Below are positions 16,485 to 24,395 of a DNA stretch of 64,000 nucleotides, in pieces. Both the position numbers and the translations under genes were made by a program. This DNA is from CAJWOS01 sp964502005 (GTDB lineage Bacteria > Myxococcota_A > UBA796 > UBA2385), in NCBI GenBank assembly GCA_964502005.1, contig CAZCUX010000017.1, positions 75,861 through 139,860 on the forward strand. The letters run 5' to 3'. Under the pieces are notes generated by a model. That model searched no databases and was not told where the DNA came from. It was given only the letters and a program-made list of their open reading frames with translations. How positions within the stretch are numbered: position 1 is the first letter of the stretch; the number at the start of each line of letters is the position of its first letter.

Positions 16485-17564
16485 GTCGCCCTTGGCTTGA
16501 CCTTCGCGGGCGTCGGGAGCGGGCACCAGATGCAATGTGCGCTGGGGGAACGGAATCTCGATGTTCTCTGCGCGAAACCGGCTGTGAATGGCGACGATGA
16601 GGTTGTCGAGCGCGATGCCGCGGTCTTCGGGCTTGGGTATCCACGCCAGCACCTCTACATCGATGCCGGACTCTCCAAAACGGCGAAATCGAACCCGTGG
16701 GGCCACTTGTGGGTCGTCTTGTACAAAGTCGGACAAGGTCTTGGCGACATCCACCAAAACGGCGCGAACGTGGTCAAGGTCGGCGTTGTAGCTGACGGAA
16801 ACCGGACAACGCACCCGCTGCCGGGTGTGACGACCGCCGGACTCATTGATGATTTTCGTGCCTGCCATGAGCGAGTTGGGCAAAATCACTTCGATGTCGT
16901 CGCGGGTGAGGATGCGGGTGCTGCGCAGGCCGATTTCGGTGACCCGTCCGCGGATATTGTTCTCCAAAACCAAATAATCGCCGATTTTATATGGCGTATC
17001 CGCGAGAATGAATACGCCTGCGAAGAGGTTCGCGAGGGTGTCTTTTGCGGCAAAGCCGACCGCGATGCCGACAATTCCGGCGCTTGCGAGCCACGCGGTG
17101 AGGTCGATTCCCCAAGATTGAAGCACGAGGTACGTCGAGCTACCAAACACCAAGGTCTTGGCAGCAAAGTCGAAAATCGGCAGTGTGCGGGGCTTTACGA
17201 GGGTGTCGCGTGACTGTGCGCTCGCGAGGTGCTGGAGGGACGCGCTGCTCAAGCGGTGGAGCGCGACGGTCCACATGAGGATGGTGAAGGACGCGAGGGT
17301 CGATACCAACACGCCCTCGACCGTGTCGTGTACGCCGAGTGTTTTGACGGCGTACCAAGCGCCGGCCATTACGGCAGAACCCGCAGTCGGACGACGGATG
17401 GACCGCACGAACTGGTCGTCGCCGGTCCAGCGGGTCTTTGCGGCGAGGCGTGCGAGGGCGGGAAACAGGACGTGGTTGATGACCAACGCGAGCGCGCAGC
17501 CCGCGAACAATCCGAGGACCGCGTGTCCCGTCGTTGTGGCCATCCAATCGGCCATTGCACCCAT
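16464..17564 (-). CDS. MscS-family mechanosensitive channel
   Basis: A protein of 366 residues. The ATG at 17564 has GGAGG 6 nt upstream; longer starts are less likely. Four membrane segments lead to the pore helix with the Gly/Ala-rich TM3 pattern (GIVGIAVGFAAKDTLANLFAGVFI), then the MscS beta domain (YKIGDYLVLENNIRGRVTEIGLRSTRI; LPNSLM) and an alpha/beta C-terminal domain. Such channels open under membrane tension and release ions and small solutes after osmotic downshock. It is the last gene of a co-directional run on the minus strand, 84 nt after the HpcH/HpaI gene. Confidence 0.9.
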   Translation of the reverse strand: MGAMADWMATTTGHAVLGLFAGCALALVINHVLFPALARLAAKTRWTGDDQFVRSIRRPTAGSAVMAGAWYAVKTLGVHDTVEGVLVSTLASFTILMWTVALHRLSSASLQHLASAQSRDTLVKPRTLPIFDFAAKTLVFGSSTYLVLQSWGIDLTAWLASAGIVGIAVGFAAKDTLANLFAGVFILADTPYKIGDYLVLENNIRGRVTEIGLRSTRILTRDDIEVILPNSLMAGTKIINESGGRHTRQRVRCPVSVSYNADLDHVRAVLVDVAKTLSDFVQDDPQVAPRVRFRRFGESGIDVEVLAWIPKPEDRGIALDNLIVAIHSRFRAENIEIPFPQRTLHLVPAPDAREGQAKGDLPENAV

Positions 17565-17648
17565 CGGTGGCCTCCAAAGGTCAACGGGCGGTCTATCCCG
17601 GACTGGGACCAAGGGTACAGGCGCCGCGCAAACCTTCTCGTGCCGCGC

Positions 17649-18467
17649 TCACATTGGCGTTGCTTGGTCCCGAAGGGCCGCAGCCAGTGTGGACAAACGG
17701 GCCTGCGCGTCGGGGATGCTGCTGGCATCGCGCAATGCCCGGCGCAAGCGCTGGATGTCGTGGGCGAAGTCTGCCGGCACTTCGTCATGGGCGATGTAGC
17801 TTCGTGCCAGCCACGCGCCGGTCGCGCCGAGCCGTGGGTATTGGGCGAGCACCAGGTCCTCTGGCACGGGCAGCGGTGGCCCGCGCAATCGGGGGGGCGC
17901 GACGCCGCCAATCGACAGGCGGATCCCCGCCCGATGGACCTCTTCCGCCGCGGCGGCCAGGAGCGGCGATGCGAGCACTTCAAAGTGATTGTGGAGGCCC
18001 AACGACACCCGCAAGTCGTTGAGACCAAACATCACCTCGTCCACCCCCTCGACGGCGACGATTCGGTTTATTCGAAACAAAGCGGGCGCGGATTCGACCA
18101 AAGCGTGTACTTGGGCCCGCCCGCGAATCAGCTCCACACATCGCCGGAGTGTGTGTTCCTCGTGGAACCAAGGGAGCATGATGTGCGCAGCGCCGGCGGC
18201 CAGCGCCATCGGAGCTTCTCGCTCTGGTCCTTCGGGGTACGCATTGATGCGTACGAAGCGACGGTGGGGGGGCACAACCGAAAACACGCGCGCGAGGTCG
18301 TCTTCGGTGTGGTCGGAGTGGCGGGTGGGAAGACCCGCTTGGCGCGCACGTTTGGTGCCCACCTCCAAATCGACGCCCACCCGGTCAATCCCCGCGGCGA
18401 CCGCAGCGGCGGCCAGCCGCGGTGACCGCGTCACGAGTGTGAGTCGGAAGCTGTCACCAAAGGCCAT
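17649..18467 (-). CDS. HpcH/HpaI aldolase or citrate-lyase family protein
   Basis: A protein of 272 residues; the ATG at 18467 has GAGG 5 nt upstream, and the longer in-frame extension is Arg/Pro-rich non-coding-like sequence. The fold is a TIM barrel: DRVGVDLEVG at the first strand (Asp/Glu near the metal site), RINAYP with the substrate Arg, IMLPWF, a metal-binding Glu in VHALVESA, and EVMFGLNDLRVSLGL, the usual G-x-N/xDL strand. Members cleave or condense CoA thioesters or 2-keto acids with Mg2+. The exact substrate cannot be told from sequence. It sits 38 nt after the envelope-protein gene. Confidence 0.8.
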   Translation of the reverse strand: MAFGDSFRLTLVTRSPRLAAAAVAAGIDRVGVDLEVGTKRARQAGLPTRHSDHTEDDLARVFSVVPPHRRFVRINAYPEGPEREAPMALAAGAAHIMLPWFHEEHTLRRCVELIRGRAQVHALVESAPALFRINRIVAVEGVDEVMFGLNDLRVSLGLHNHFEVLASPLLAAAAEEVHRAGIRLSIGGVAPPRLRGPPLPVPEDLVLAQYPRLGATGAWLARSYIAHDEVPADFAHDIQRLRRALRDASSIPDAQARLSTLAAALRDQATPM

Positions 18468-18505
18468 CGGTTCCTCGATGCACGCGGGGGGGAGGTCGCT
18501 TCTGC

Positions 18506-19186
18506 CTAATGGCTGGATGGTGGCTTGCCGACAACCCGCGTGGCGCCGAGGATAAGTGCGGCGGGTGGGTGGTCTCCCATGACCGGAATCCGCACGCGTG
18601 CATCGAGACCCCATTGTTGGCCCAGGTTGACGGTGGAGCCAGCCACAATCGAGAGCTCGTCGTAGCCGCGCGCGTCGGTCTCGTCGTCGCCCTGGCGGAG
18701 CCATGACAAGCCCGCCATCGGCACGAAGCGTCCCACACGCGCTCCCCCCATCGCGTCGGTGCGCAAGAACACACCGTCGCGGAGGTCGTCGCGGCCTTTC
18801 CATACCGGCGCACGAACGAAAACGGTGGCCAAGCCAACAATCGTGCCGCCGCCGACAATATCTGCGCTCACGACGGGGTCTACGCTTCCGCTGCTGCGGA
18901 AGGTCGCCACGCCGTCCATGCCCGTCGCGCCGATGGGCAACGAGAGGCCCGGCGCGATGCGCGCGACAACCGTTTCGCCCGCGGCGAGGGTGGCTGGCGC
19001 GGTCACCGTTGCGTCCAGGAGGCCTGTGTGTCCCATAGGGTCATGGGATACGCCGAACCATGCCGCAGCGCTCCAGCGGTCTGTGAAGGGCGCTTCTACG
19101 GATGCCATGAGCTGTGCAGGGTGCCCGCCCGCTTCAGCGGTACCCAGCGCGCCGTTGAGGCCGATATTGGCCTGTCCGGGTTTCAT
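18506..19186 (-). CDS. Beta-rich envelope protein, 5' end broken by two stop codons
   Basis: The intact frame gives 226 residues of alternating beta-strand character (SVEAPFTDRWSAAAWFGVS, LIGAT-like repeats), like an outer-membrane beta-barrel or meta-pathway barrel protein; no family named. The ATG at 19186 has no close ribosome site and no signal peptide. In the same frame, 54 codons upstream, a clean signal peptide begins at 19348 but is cut off by two TGA codons at 19243-19241 and 19234-19232. Residues between the second stop and 19186 still look coding. The stops lie in a 9-bp tandem duplication (19229-19246). It is probably a recent pseudogene or an assembly error; see the next entry. 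Confidence 0.55.
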   Translation of the reverse strand: MKPGQANIGLNGALGTAEAGGHPAQLMASVEAPFTDRWSAAAWFGVSHDPMGHTGLLDATVTAPATLAAGETVVARIAPGLSLPIGATGMDGVATFRSSGSVDPVVSADIVGGGTIVGLATVFVRAPVWKGRDDLRDGVFLRTDAMGGARVGRFVPMAGLSWLRQGDDETDARGYDELSIVAGSTVNLGQQWGLDARVRIPVMGDHPPAALILGATRVVGKPPSSH

Positions 19187-19240
19187 TCGTGCGTCAAATG
19201 CAGTCCTCCCGACCGGGAGGTTGGCCGTGCCTCACAAGCC

Positions 19241-19348
19241 TCACGACGCCTGGGCGGCGCGGGTGGCAAATGCGGCGGCCAGGGTCACGACCGAGAGAAT
19301 CGAAAGGAGGGAACGTCGCAAGGGAACTCCAAAGGGAAACAACGCCAT
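19241..19348 (-). pseudogene. Detached signal-peptide segment of the envelope protein
   Basis: 35 codons starting 9 nt after the redoxin stop: positively charged start, hydrophobic core and AxA cleavage (SILSVVTLAAAFATRAAQA), then TGA. It is in frame with the downstream 226-codon envelope protein. A single ancestral gene spanning 18506-19348 is the simplest explanation. Confidence 0.55.
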
Positions 19349-19357
19349 ACGCGGCTG

Positions 19358-19990
19358 TCAATATTTTACGGAGCAACCATATGCTTTGGTATCGGCTGGC
19401 GAAACCGGTTTTCCACTGCGTACATTATCGAGGGCGTTCTGGAAAAATGCCTGAAGCCCGCCTGCTGGAACGTCTCCGCGGGGTGCGTTGTCAAGTCCGC
19501 CCCGATACACCAGTTGGCCGTCTTTGTCGATGATGTAGAGGTGTGGCGTGGTCTTTGCGCCGTAAAGACGGCCGACGTCGCCCGTAGAGTCCAACAAGAC
19601 CGCTCGGGGAAGCGCGTATTCGTCTTTGGCGCGGGTGTTTCGCGCGACGCCGTGACCTTGTTTGCCTTCGGCGGAGGAGTTGATGGTCAGCCACACAACA
19701 CCCTGCTTTTCCGCCTCTGCCGGGAGGGTTCGGAGAGGCCCATCGCCGTGGGCAGAGACGATGAATGGACAGTCCGCGTTGAACCATTCGAGCACGACGA
19801 CGCTGCCTCGGAACGACGACAACTGCACGGAAGTGCCCGTGGTGTCGGTCAGCGTGAAGTCAGGCGCGGTCGTGCCGAGCGCAAGGGCGGAGGGCATGTC
19901 CGGCGACGCAGCGTGCGCGGGCGAGGTGGCGGCGGCGACCGTGCCCAGCAGCACGGCGAGCAACCAAAAACGAGCGTTGGGACGGGCCAT
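19358..19990 (-). CDS. Periplasmic thioredoxin-family redoxin
   Basis: A protein of 210 residues with a signal peptide (cleavage near SPAHA). The fold is AhpC/TSA-Redoxin-like: APDFTLTDTTG, then WFNADCPFIVSAHGDG, a one-Cys motif where TlpA proteins have CxxC, and TPHLYIIDKDGQLVYRGGLDNAP near the cis-Pro. This subgroup, with a D-C-P-F motif, is common in Planctomycetes and myxobacteria; its role may be thiol redox or peroxide reduction in the periplasm. The C-terminus ends with another Cys (GCSVKY) that could be the resolving residue. It lies 64 nt after the S8 protease gene and 9 nt before the envelope-protein segment. Confidence 0.85.
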   Translation of the reverse strand: MARPNARFWLLAVLLGTVAAATSPAHAASPDMPSALALGTTAPDFTLTDTTGTSVQLSSFRGSVVVLEWFNADCPFIVSAHGDGPLRTLPAEAEKQGVVWLTINSSAEGKQGHGVARNTRAKDEYALPRAVLLDSTGDVGRLYGAKTTPHLYIIDKDGQLVYRGGLDNAPRGDVPAGGLQAFFQNALDNVRSGKPVSPADTKAYGCSVKY

Positions 19991-20054
19991 TGCAGGGCTC
20001 CACGTTGGCGACGCGGGTGCCCTACCCGATTCTCGGGGTCGTGCCAGCGGGCTG

Positions 20055-22532
20055 CTACCGACCGCGGCTGGCTGCCGATTCGACGCGGGCGGGGCTGATG
20101 TTTCCGGCTGCGTCGACCGCGCACACGACGATGCGGTCGCGGGCAGGGTTTTCGACGCCGGTCAATGTGGTGCCGGGCTGGTTTGCCGATACGGACTGGC
20201 TGGCGTCCGCGGAGCAAGTGCGCGGCGGGACGGGGTCGTTGGTCGCCGACACGAGGTAGTGGTCGATGCTTGTGGTGTCATCGGAAAAGCCGGTCCAGGA
20301 GACATCGACCGATTTTTCCGCCAGGCGGGGCGTGATTGCGATAGCGCCGGGGACCGGAGCGCTTCGGTCGAGGGTGATAGAGGCTTCGACCACTTCGGAT
20401 TCGGTGCCCGAGGCGCCGCGGAACCACGCGGAGATGGTGCGCGGGCCGTCGCCGTCGGGCAAGTTCCACGACAACGAGTCGGTCATGGTGCGCCAAGAGC
20501 CGCAGCGGGGGGTGTTGCTGAGGCAGACCTCCGTGGCTCCCGGAGCGTCGATGTAGAGCGTGACGTTGCGCGAAGCGGTCGCGGTGCTTCCATCGCCAAT
20601 GGTGAGAGTGCCGGTGGGTGCAGCACTTTCGCCGAGGCTTACGGTGGTCTCCGCGCTGGCTTCGTTGCCCGCGGCGTCGGTCACGCACAAGCGCATCGCC
20701 ACCGAGGTCGACGCGCTGATGCTCGAGAGGGTGGCGGTCGTTCCGCTGGCGGTCACCAGTGTGCCAGCCGAGCAAGACGACGGCGGGGTAGTGCCCGTGG
20801 TCCAGGCGAGCACGGTGCGGTCGACGCCGCTGCCGTCGTCGGTGGGGGCGTCCCAGCTGACACTGACGCGGGTGCCGCTGCGGGTTGCCGTCAAGCCGCT
20901 TGTGGTGGGCGCGAGGGTGTCGACGGACAAGGAGACGGTCGCCGGGTCCGAAACCTGGCCGGCGGCGTTCTTCGCCCAAATCGAGACGGTCTTTTCGCCC
21001 TGGCGGGTGCTCAGCTCCCAATAAAAGTAGTCGTCGACGGTGCGCCACGGGCTGCACGAGCCTGTGTCGGTATCGGTGTTTTGTAGGCACATTTCGGTGG
21101 CGCTGGCCGAGGCGGTCACCCGCGCTTCGACGACGCGCGTAGAAACCCAGGCTTCGCCGCCCGCAAGCTCCAAAGAAATCGTGGGCAGGCTTGCGTCCGC
21201 GACCGCTTCGCCGACGTCGAGGCGCGGGAATGAGGTGCCCGTGCGGTGGTCGGTGACGGTGGTGCCGCTGTCGAGGAGGCGGTTCTCGCGTGCATCCGCG
21301 TTGTCGCTCGGCCATGCTTCGGCCACAACCGCGATGGCGCCGGCCACATGGGGCGTGGCCTGGGAGGTGCCGCCCATGGAGTAGCCACCCGCACGAATCA
21401 GCGCGCCGGGTGCCAGAATGTCGAGGAACGATGCCGCATTCGAGAAGCAGGTGACCTTGTCAGCAGCGGTCGTGCTGTCCGTACACGAGGACCACGAGAT
21501 GCTGCCCATGCTGGAGTCGTAGACGGCGCCGACGGAGATGCCCGAAGGGATGCAGCCGGGCGAGGACATGCTGTTGGTCCAGCCGTTGTTGCCGCTGGCA
21601 ATGGCCGCGAGAATGCCCGCGTCGCGCGCCAAACCGATGGCGACCTCGTAGGACGACGAGCTGCACTGGGCGGTGTATTGGCCGCCGCCGAGGCTGAGGT
21701 TGAGGGCGACGATGCCGTAGGTTTCTTTGTTCCGAATGGCCCAGTCGACGGCGAGGATAATGTCGCTGGAATATGCGTACCCATCGGTACGAAATACGTC
21801 GAGGCCGATGATGTCGGTCTCGGGAGCAACCCCAGCGACGATGGCGGACACGTTGGTGCCGTGGCCGTTGTCATCCATGCTCCCGTCGTCGGTCGCGAAG
21901 TCGTCGGCGTACACCACCCGGCAACCACTACCGACGCCGGGGGCCGAGCAGCCGCCAAGGTCTGCGTGGGTGTAGTCGACGCCGGTGTCCAGCACGACGA
22001 CGGCGGTGCCGGCGCCGGTAAAACCGGAGCTTTCGGCTTCCGGCTGGCCGATGAGGGCCAGGCTTTGGGACAACACGGGAGACAGCGCCTCATCGACGTG
22101 AAGGGCGGCGACGTCGGGGTGCGCGGCGAGGCGTTGCAGCATGTCGACCGACGACACTTCGACGGACATGAGGGGCAAGGCGGACGGCGACCGAAGGAGG
22201 ACGAGCTCGGAGCCGAGGTCGGCCGCGATGCCTTCGCGCAGCTCCGTGACGAGCCACGCTAAGTCGTCCAGGACTGCCGCCCGCTCGGGCGCGGTGCGTG
22301 CGGCCGCGAAGGGCTGGTCAGGGCTCAGAAGCTCGACCACCACGGTAACTTTCCCCTTTGCGCTGATGTCATCGAACAGTGCTTGGGGGATAAGGCGGTC
22401 GCCATCTTCGGACATTGGACCGCTGCGTTCTGCCGAGGGAGTCGCGTTTTCCACGGCTTCGGTGGCTGCGGGTTCGCAGGCCGAGAGAGCCATCCAGGGA
22501 CTCAACAGGAGGAGGGAAGTGCGGCAGCGCAT
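20055..22532 (-). CDS. Subtilisin-family (S8) serine protease lipoprotein
   Basis: A protein of 825 residues. The ATG at 22532 has GGAG 7 nt upstream and opens a lipoprotein signal (lipobox ALSAC, Cys19). Residues ~60-150 resemble an inhibitor-I9 propeptide. The catalytic domain has Asp182 (VLDTGVD), His224 (GHGTNVS), the oxyanion Asn in ASGNNG, and Ser390 (GGTSQATPHVAG). Downstream are about four immunoglobulin/FN3-like beta modules, two with a near-identical C-SxWRTxxDxxxW pattern. It is exported and probably surface-anchored, acting on extracellular protein; predation or nutrient release is plausible but inferred. It heads a co-directional run with the redoxin and envelope protein. Confidence 0.92.
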   Translation of the reverse strand: MRCRTSLLLLSPWMALSACEPAATEAVENATPSAERSGPMSEDGDRLIPQALFDDISAKGKVTVVVELLSPDQPFAAARTAPERAAVLDDLAWLVTELREGIAADLGSELVLLRSPSALPLMSVEVSSVDMLQRLAAHPDVAALHVDEALSPVLSQSLALIGQPEAESSGFTGAGTAVVVLDTGVDYTHADLGGCSAPGVGSGCRVVYADDFATDDGSMDDNGHGTNVSAIVAGVAPETDIIGLDVFRTDGYAYSSDIILAVDWAIRNKETYGIVALNLSLGGGQYTAQCSSSSYEVAIGLARDAGILAAIASGNNGWTNSMSSPGCIPSGISVGAVYDSSMGSISWSSCTDSTTAADKVTCFSNAASFLDILAPGALIRAGGYSMGGTSQATPHVAGAIAVVAEAWPSDNADARENRLLDSGTTVTDHRTGTSFPRLDVGEAVADASLPTISLELAGGEAWVSTRVVEARVTASASATEMCLQNTDTDTGSCSPWRTVDDYFYWELSTRQGEKTVSIWAKNAAGQVSDPATVSLSVDTLAPTTSGLTATRSGTRVSVSWDAPTDDGSGVDRTVLAWTTGTTPPSSCSAGTLVTASGTTATLSSISASTSVAMRLCVTDAAGNEASAETTVSLGESAAPTGTLTIGDGSTATASRNVTLYIDAPGATEVCLSNTPRCGSWRTMTDSLSWNLPDGDGPRTISAWFRGASGTESEVVEASITLDRSAPVPGAIAITPRLAEKSVDVSWTGFSDDTTSIDHYLVSATNDPVPPRTCSADASQSVSANQPGTTLTGVENPARDRIVVCAVDAAGNISPARVESAASRGR

Positions 22533-22654
22533 GGCGGTCTCCGAGAGGGGCTCCGCAGGTGTTCGGATCTGGAGCGGCAAACCCTGACCCTGGATTGGGG
22601 GCAAATACCGGAAAAATGAAAATTGAAAGCGGCAGAAAGATCGGTTTGCGAGGA

Positions 22655-22668
22655 ATTCGTAGAGAATT
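22655..22668 (-). promoter_or_regulatory. Dyad ATTCGTAGAGAATT upstream of the S8 protease gene
   Basis: ATTC-N5-GAAT dyad, embedded in GAATTCGTAGAGAATTC, 123 nt before the protease ATG. A 13/14 match occurs 91 nt upstream of the lipoxygenase gene (53329-53342). Both have GACGAATT close by. Candidate shared regulator site. Confidence 0.35.
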
Positions 22669-22821
22669 CATGACGAATTTCATACGTTGGAACGCGGGGG
22701 AGTGTTCGGGTCCCGTTTCCAATCGAAGGCACGGCGGCCGTCCTGGTAGCGCGGTTCACAACCGGGTAACTCTCCGCACGCGCGAACGTGCCCCTTCCGA
22801 TGCTGCAGGAGAACAACGACG

Positions 22822-24372
22822 ATGGACCGCCCCCAACCGGATTCCACCCTGGTACGCGTATTGTCGCTCGATGTGCGTTCCTTGGGCCTGTTCCGGTGGC
22901 TCTTGGGCGCATTGATTGTCGGCGACGCCGTGTATCGTTCGTTTGATGTCGACGCATTCTTGACGGATGCGGGCTTGGGGCCACGAAGCCTCGGCGCGCA
23001 GATAGGACGGGCGGTCTCGTGGTCGCTGTGCTCCTTGTCGGGCGAGGCTCCGTGGCAATACGCGCTGTTGGCCATGATGGCGCTTGCTGGCGGAATTGTG
23101 ATGCTCGGTTGGTGGACCCGGCTTGGTTTGGTGTTGGCATTTGTGCTCCAGCGCCAGTTTGTGTGGCGATTTCCAGAGCTTGGCCAAGTCGCCGATAATC
23201 TGCTGCCATTGATGCTGATGTGGTCGCTGTTTCTCCCCCTTTCGGAACGGTTTTGCGCTCCAAAGCCATGGCGGAATCCAAAACGGCAAACAGAGGCGTA
23301 CTCCACGGGTTTGCGCGGCGTTTTGGTCCCAGGGACCGTGTTTTCGATGGCCACGGTCGCGTTTTATGTTCAGCTTGTGTTTGTATATGTGGTCGCGGGA
23401 ATGTTCAAGCTGGCGTCTCCCCCTTGGGTCCAAGGCTCTTTGCTCATTGAGGCGATGAACATCGACCCCGTCGCGCGGGATATTGGGCGTACATTGTTGG
23501 CCTACCCGACAATATTGCAGGTGGGCACTTGGCTTACATTGCCGTTGGAGGTTGCCGCGCCCTGGTTGGTCTTTAGTCCATGGAAGAATGGGCCGCTCAA
23601 GAGTACGTTGGTATGCGTTTTTATGGCGTTTCACCTTGTCGGCATCTTTGGGTTGATGCGGTTGGGCTTGGTGGCGTTTTGTTTGGCATTTTTATGGCCT
23701 GCGCTATTGCCAGCGTGGTTTTGGGACAAGGTAAGCGGGCGCACACAAAACACGGCGAACGGCGCCAAGCGCGTGGAGCCGGCCAAGGGCGCGTCGGCAT
23801 GGGTCAATGGGAGTGTGTTTGTGCTATTGGTCGTGAGCTTCGCGCGTTGGCCGTTCTTTTTCGCGCCAAACGCTGGTGGTCCTGCTGTCTCCACCTGGAA
23901 TCGTATGCTGGATGTTTCGGGCATCGGGCAAGCAAAGTACAGCTTATGGACACGGCCCGTCGGGAGCCGGAACTATGTATTTGCGGCGACGCTCGCGAAC
24001 GGGCAGCAGATAGACCTGCATACGGGACGTGCGTTGGATTGGGAGAATCCGCGAACACAACTTATCAACAATCATTGGTATAAGGTCTTTCAATCATTGC
24101 CCACCCGTGGGTGGCTTCGCCGGACGACGGTGCTTTGGTTTGTGCGCGATTGGAACGCGAACCATGGGCCAAGCGAGCAGGTCACGTTTTTGCAGTTGGG
24201 CGTGCTGCAGGCCGAGCGCCAGTCGCCACAGTGGTGGTTGCGGCCTGCCGCCGAACGGGGGGAGCCGCCGGTGACCCGCACCCGGTGGTCCTACAAGGTA
24301 GAGCGACGCGATGGCGATTGGGTGCTCGTGGGCGGGAAGACCGCGAAGAAGGATGGGGTCGACTGGCATTGA
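22822..24372 (+). CDS. HTTM-domain integral membrane protein
   Basis: A protein of 516 residues; GGAG lies 10 nt before the ATG. The first ~330 residues form about ten membrane segments with HTTM-domain features (LGLFRWLLGALIVGDAVYR near the start, LLPLMLMWSLFLPLSERF, and a YVQLVFVYVVAGMFKLASPPWVQG stretch). HTTM is related to vitamin K gamma-carboxylase, but the residues needed for carboxylation are not recognisable here. A soluble C-terminal domain of ~150 residues follows. Function unknown. It is divergent from the protease gene across a 289-nt region and convergent with the hybrid kinase, 23 nt apart. Confidence 0.8.
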   Translation: MDRPQPDSTLVRVLSLDVRSLGLFRWLLGALIVGDAVYRSFDVDAFLTDAGLGPRSLGAQIGRAVSWSLCSLSGEAPWQYALLAMMALAGGIVMLGWWTRLGLVLAFVLQRQFVWRFPELGQVADNLLPLMLMWSLFLPLSERFCAPKPWRNPKRQTEAYSTGLRGVLVPGTVFSMATVAFYVQLVFVYVVAGMFKLASPPWVQGSLLIEAMNIDPVARDIGRTLLAYPTILQVGTWLTLPLEVAAPWLVFSPWKNGPLKSTLVCVFMAFHLVGIFGLMRLGLVAFCLAFLWPALLPAWFWDKVSGRTQNTANGAKRVEPAKGASAWVNGSVFVLLVVSFARWPFFFAPNAGGPAVSTWNRMLDVSGIGQAKYSLWTRPVGSRNYVFAATLANGQQIDLHTGRALDWENPRTQLINNHWYKVFQSLPTRGWLRRTTVLWFVRDWNANHGPSEQVTFLQLGVLQAERQSPQWWLRPAAERGEPPVTRTRWSYKVERRDGDWVLVGGKTAKKDGVDWH

Positions 24373-24395
24373 CAGGCAACGGGCCCCGGGTCGGC

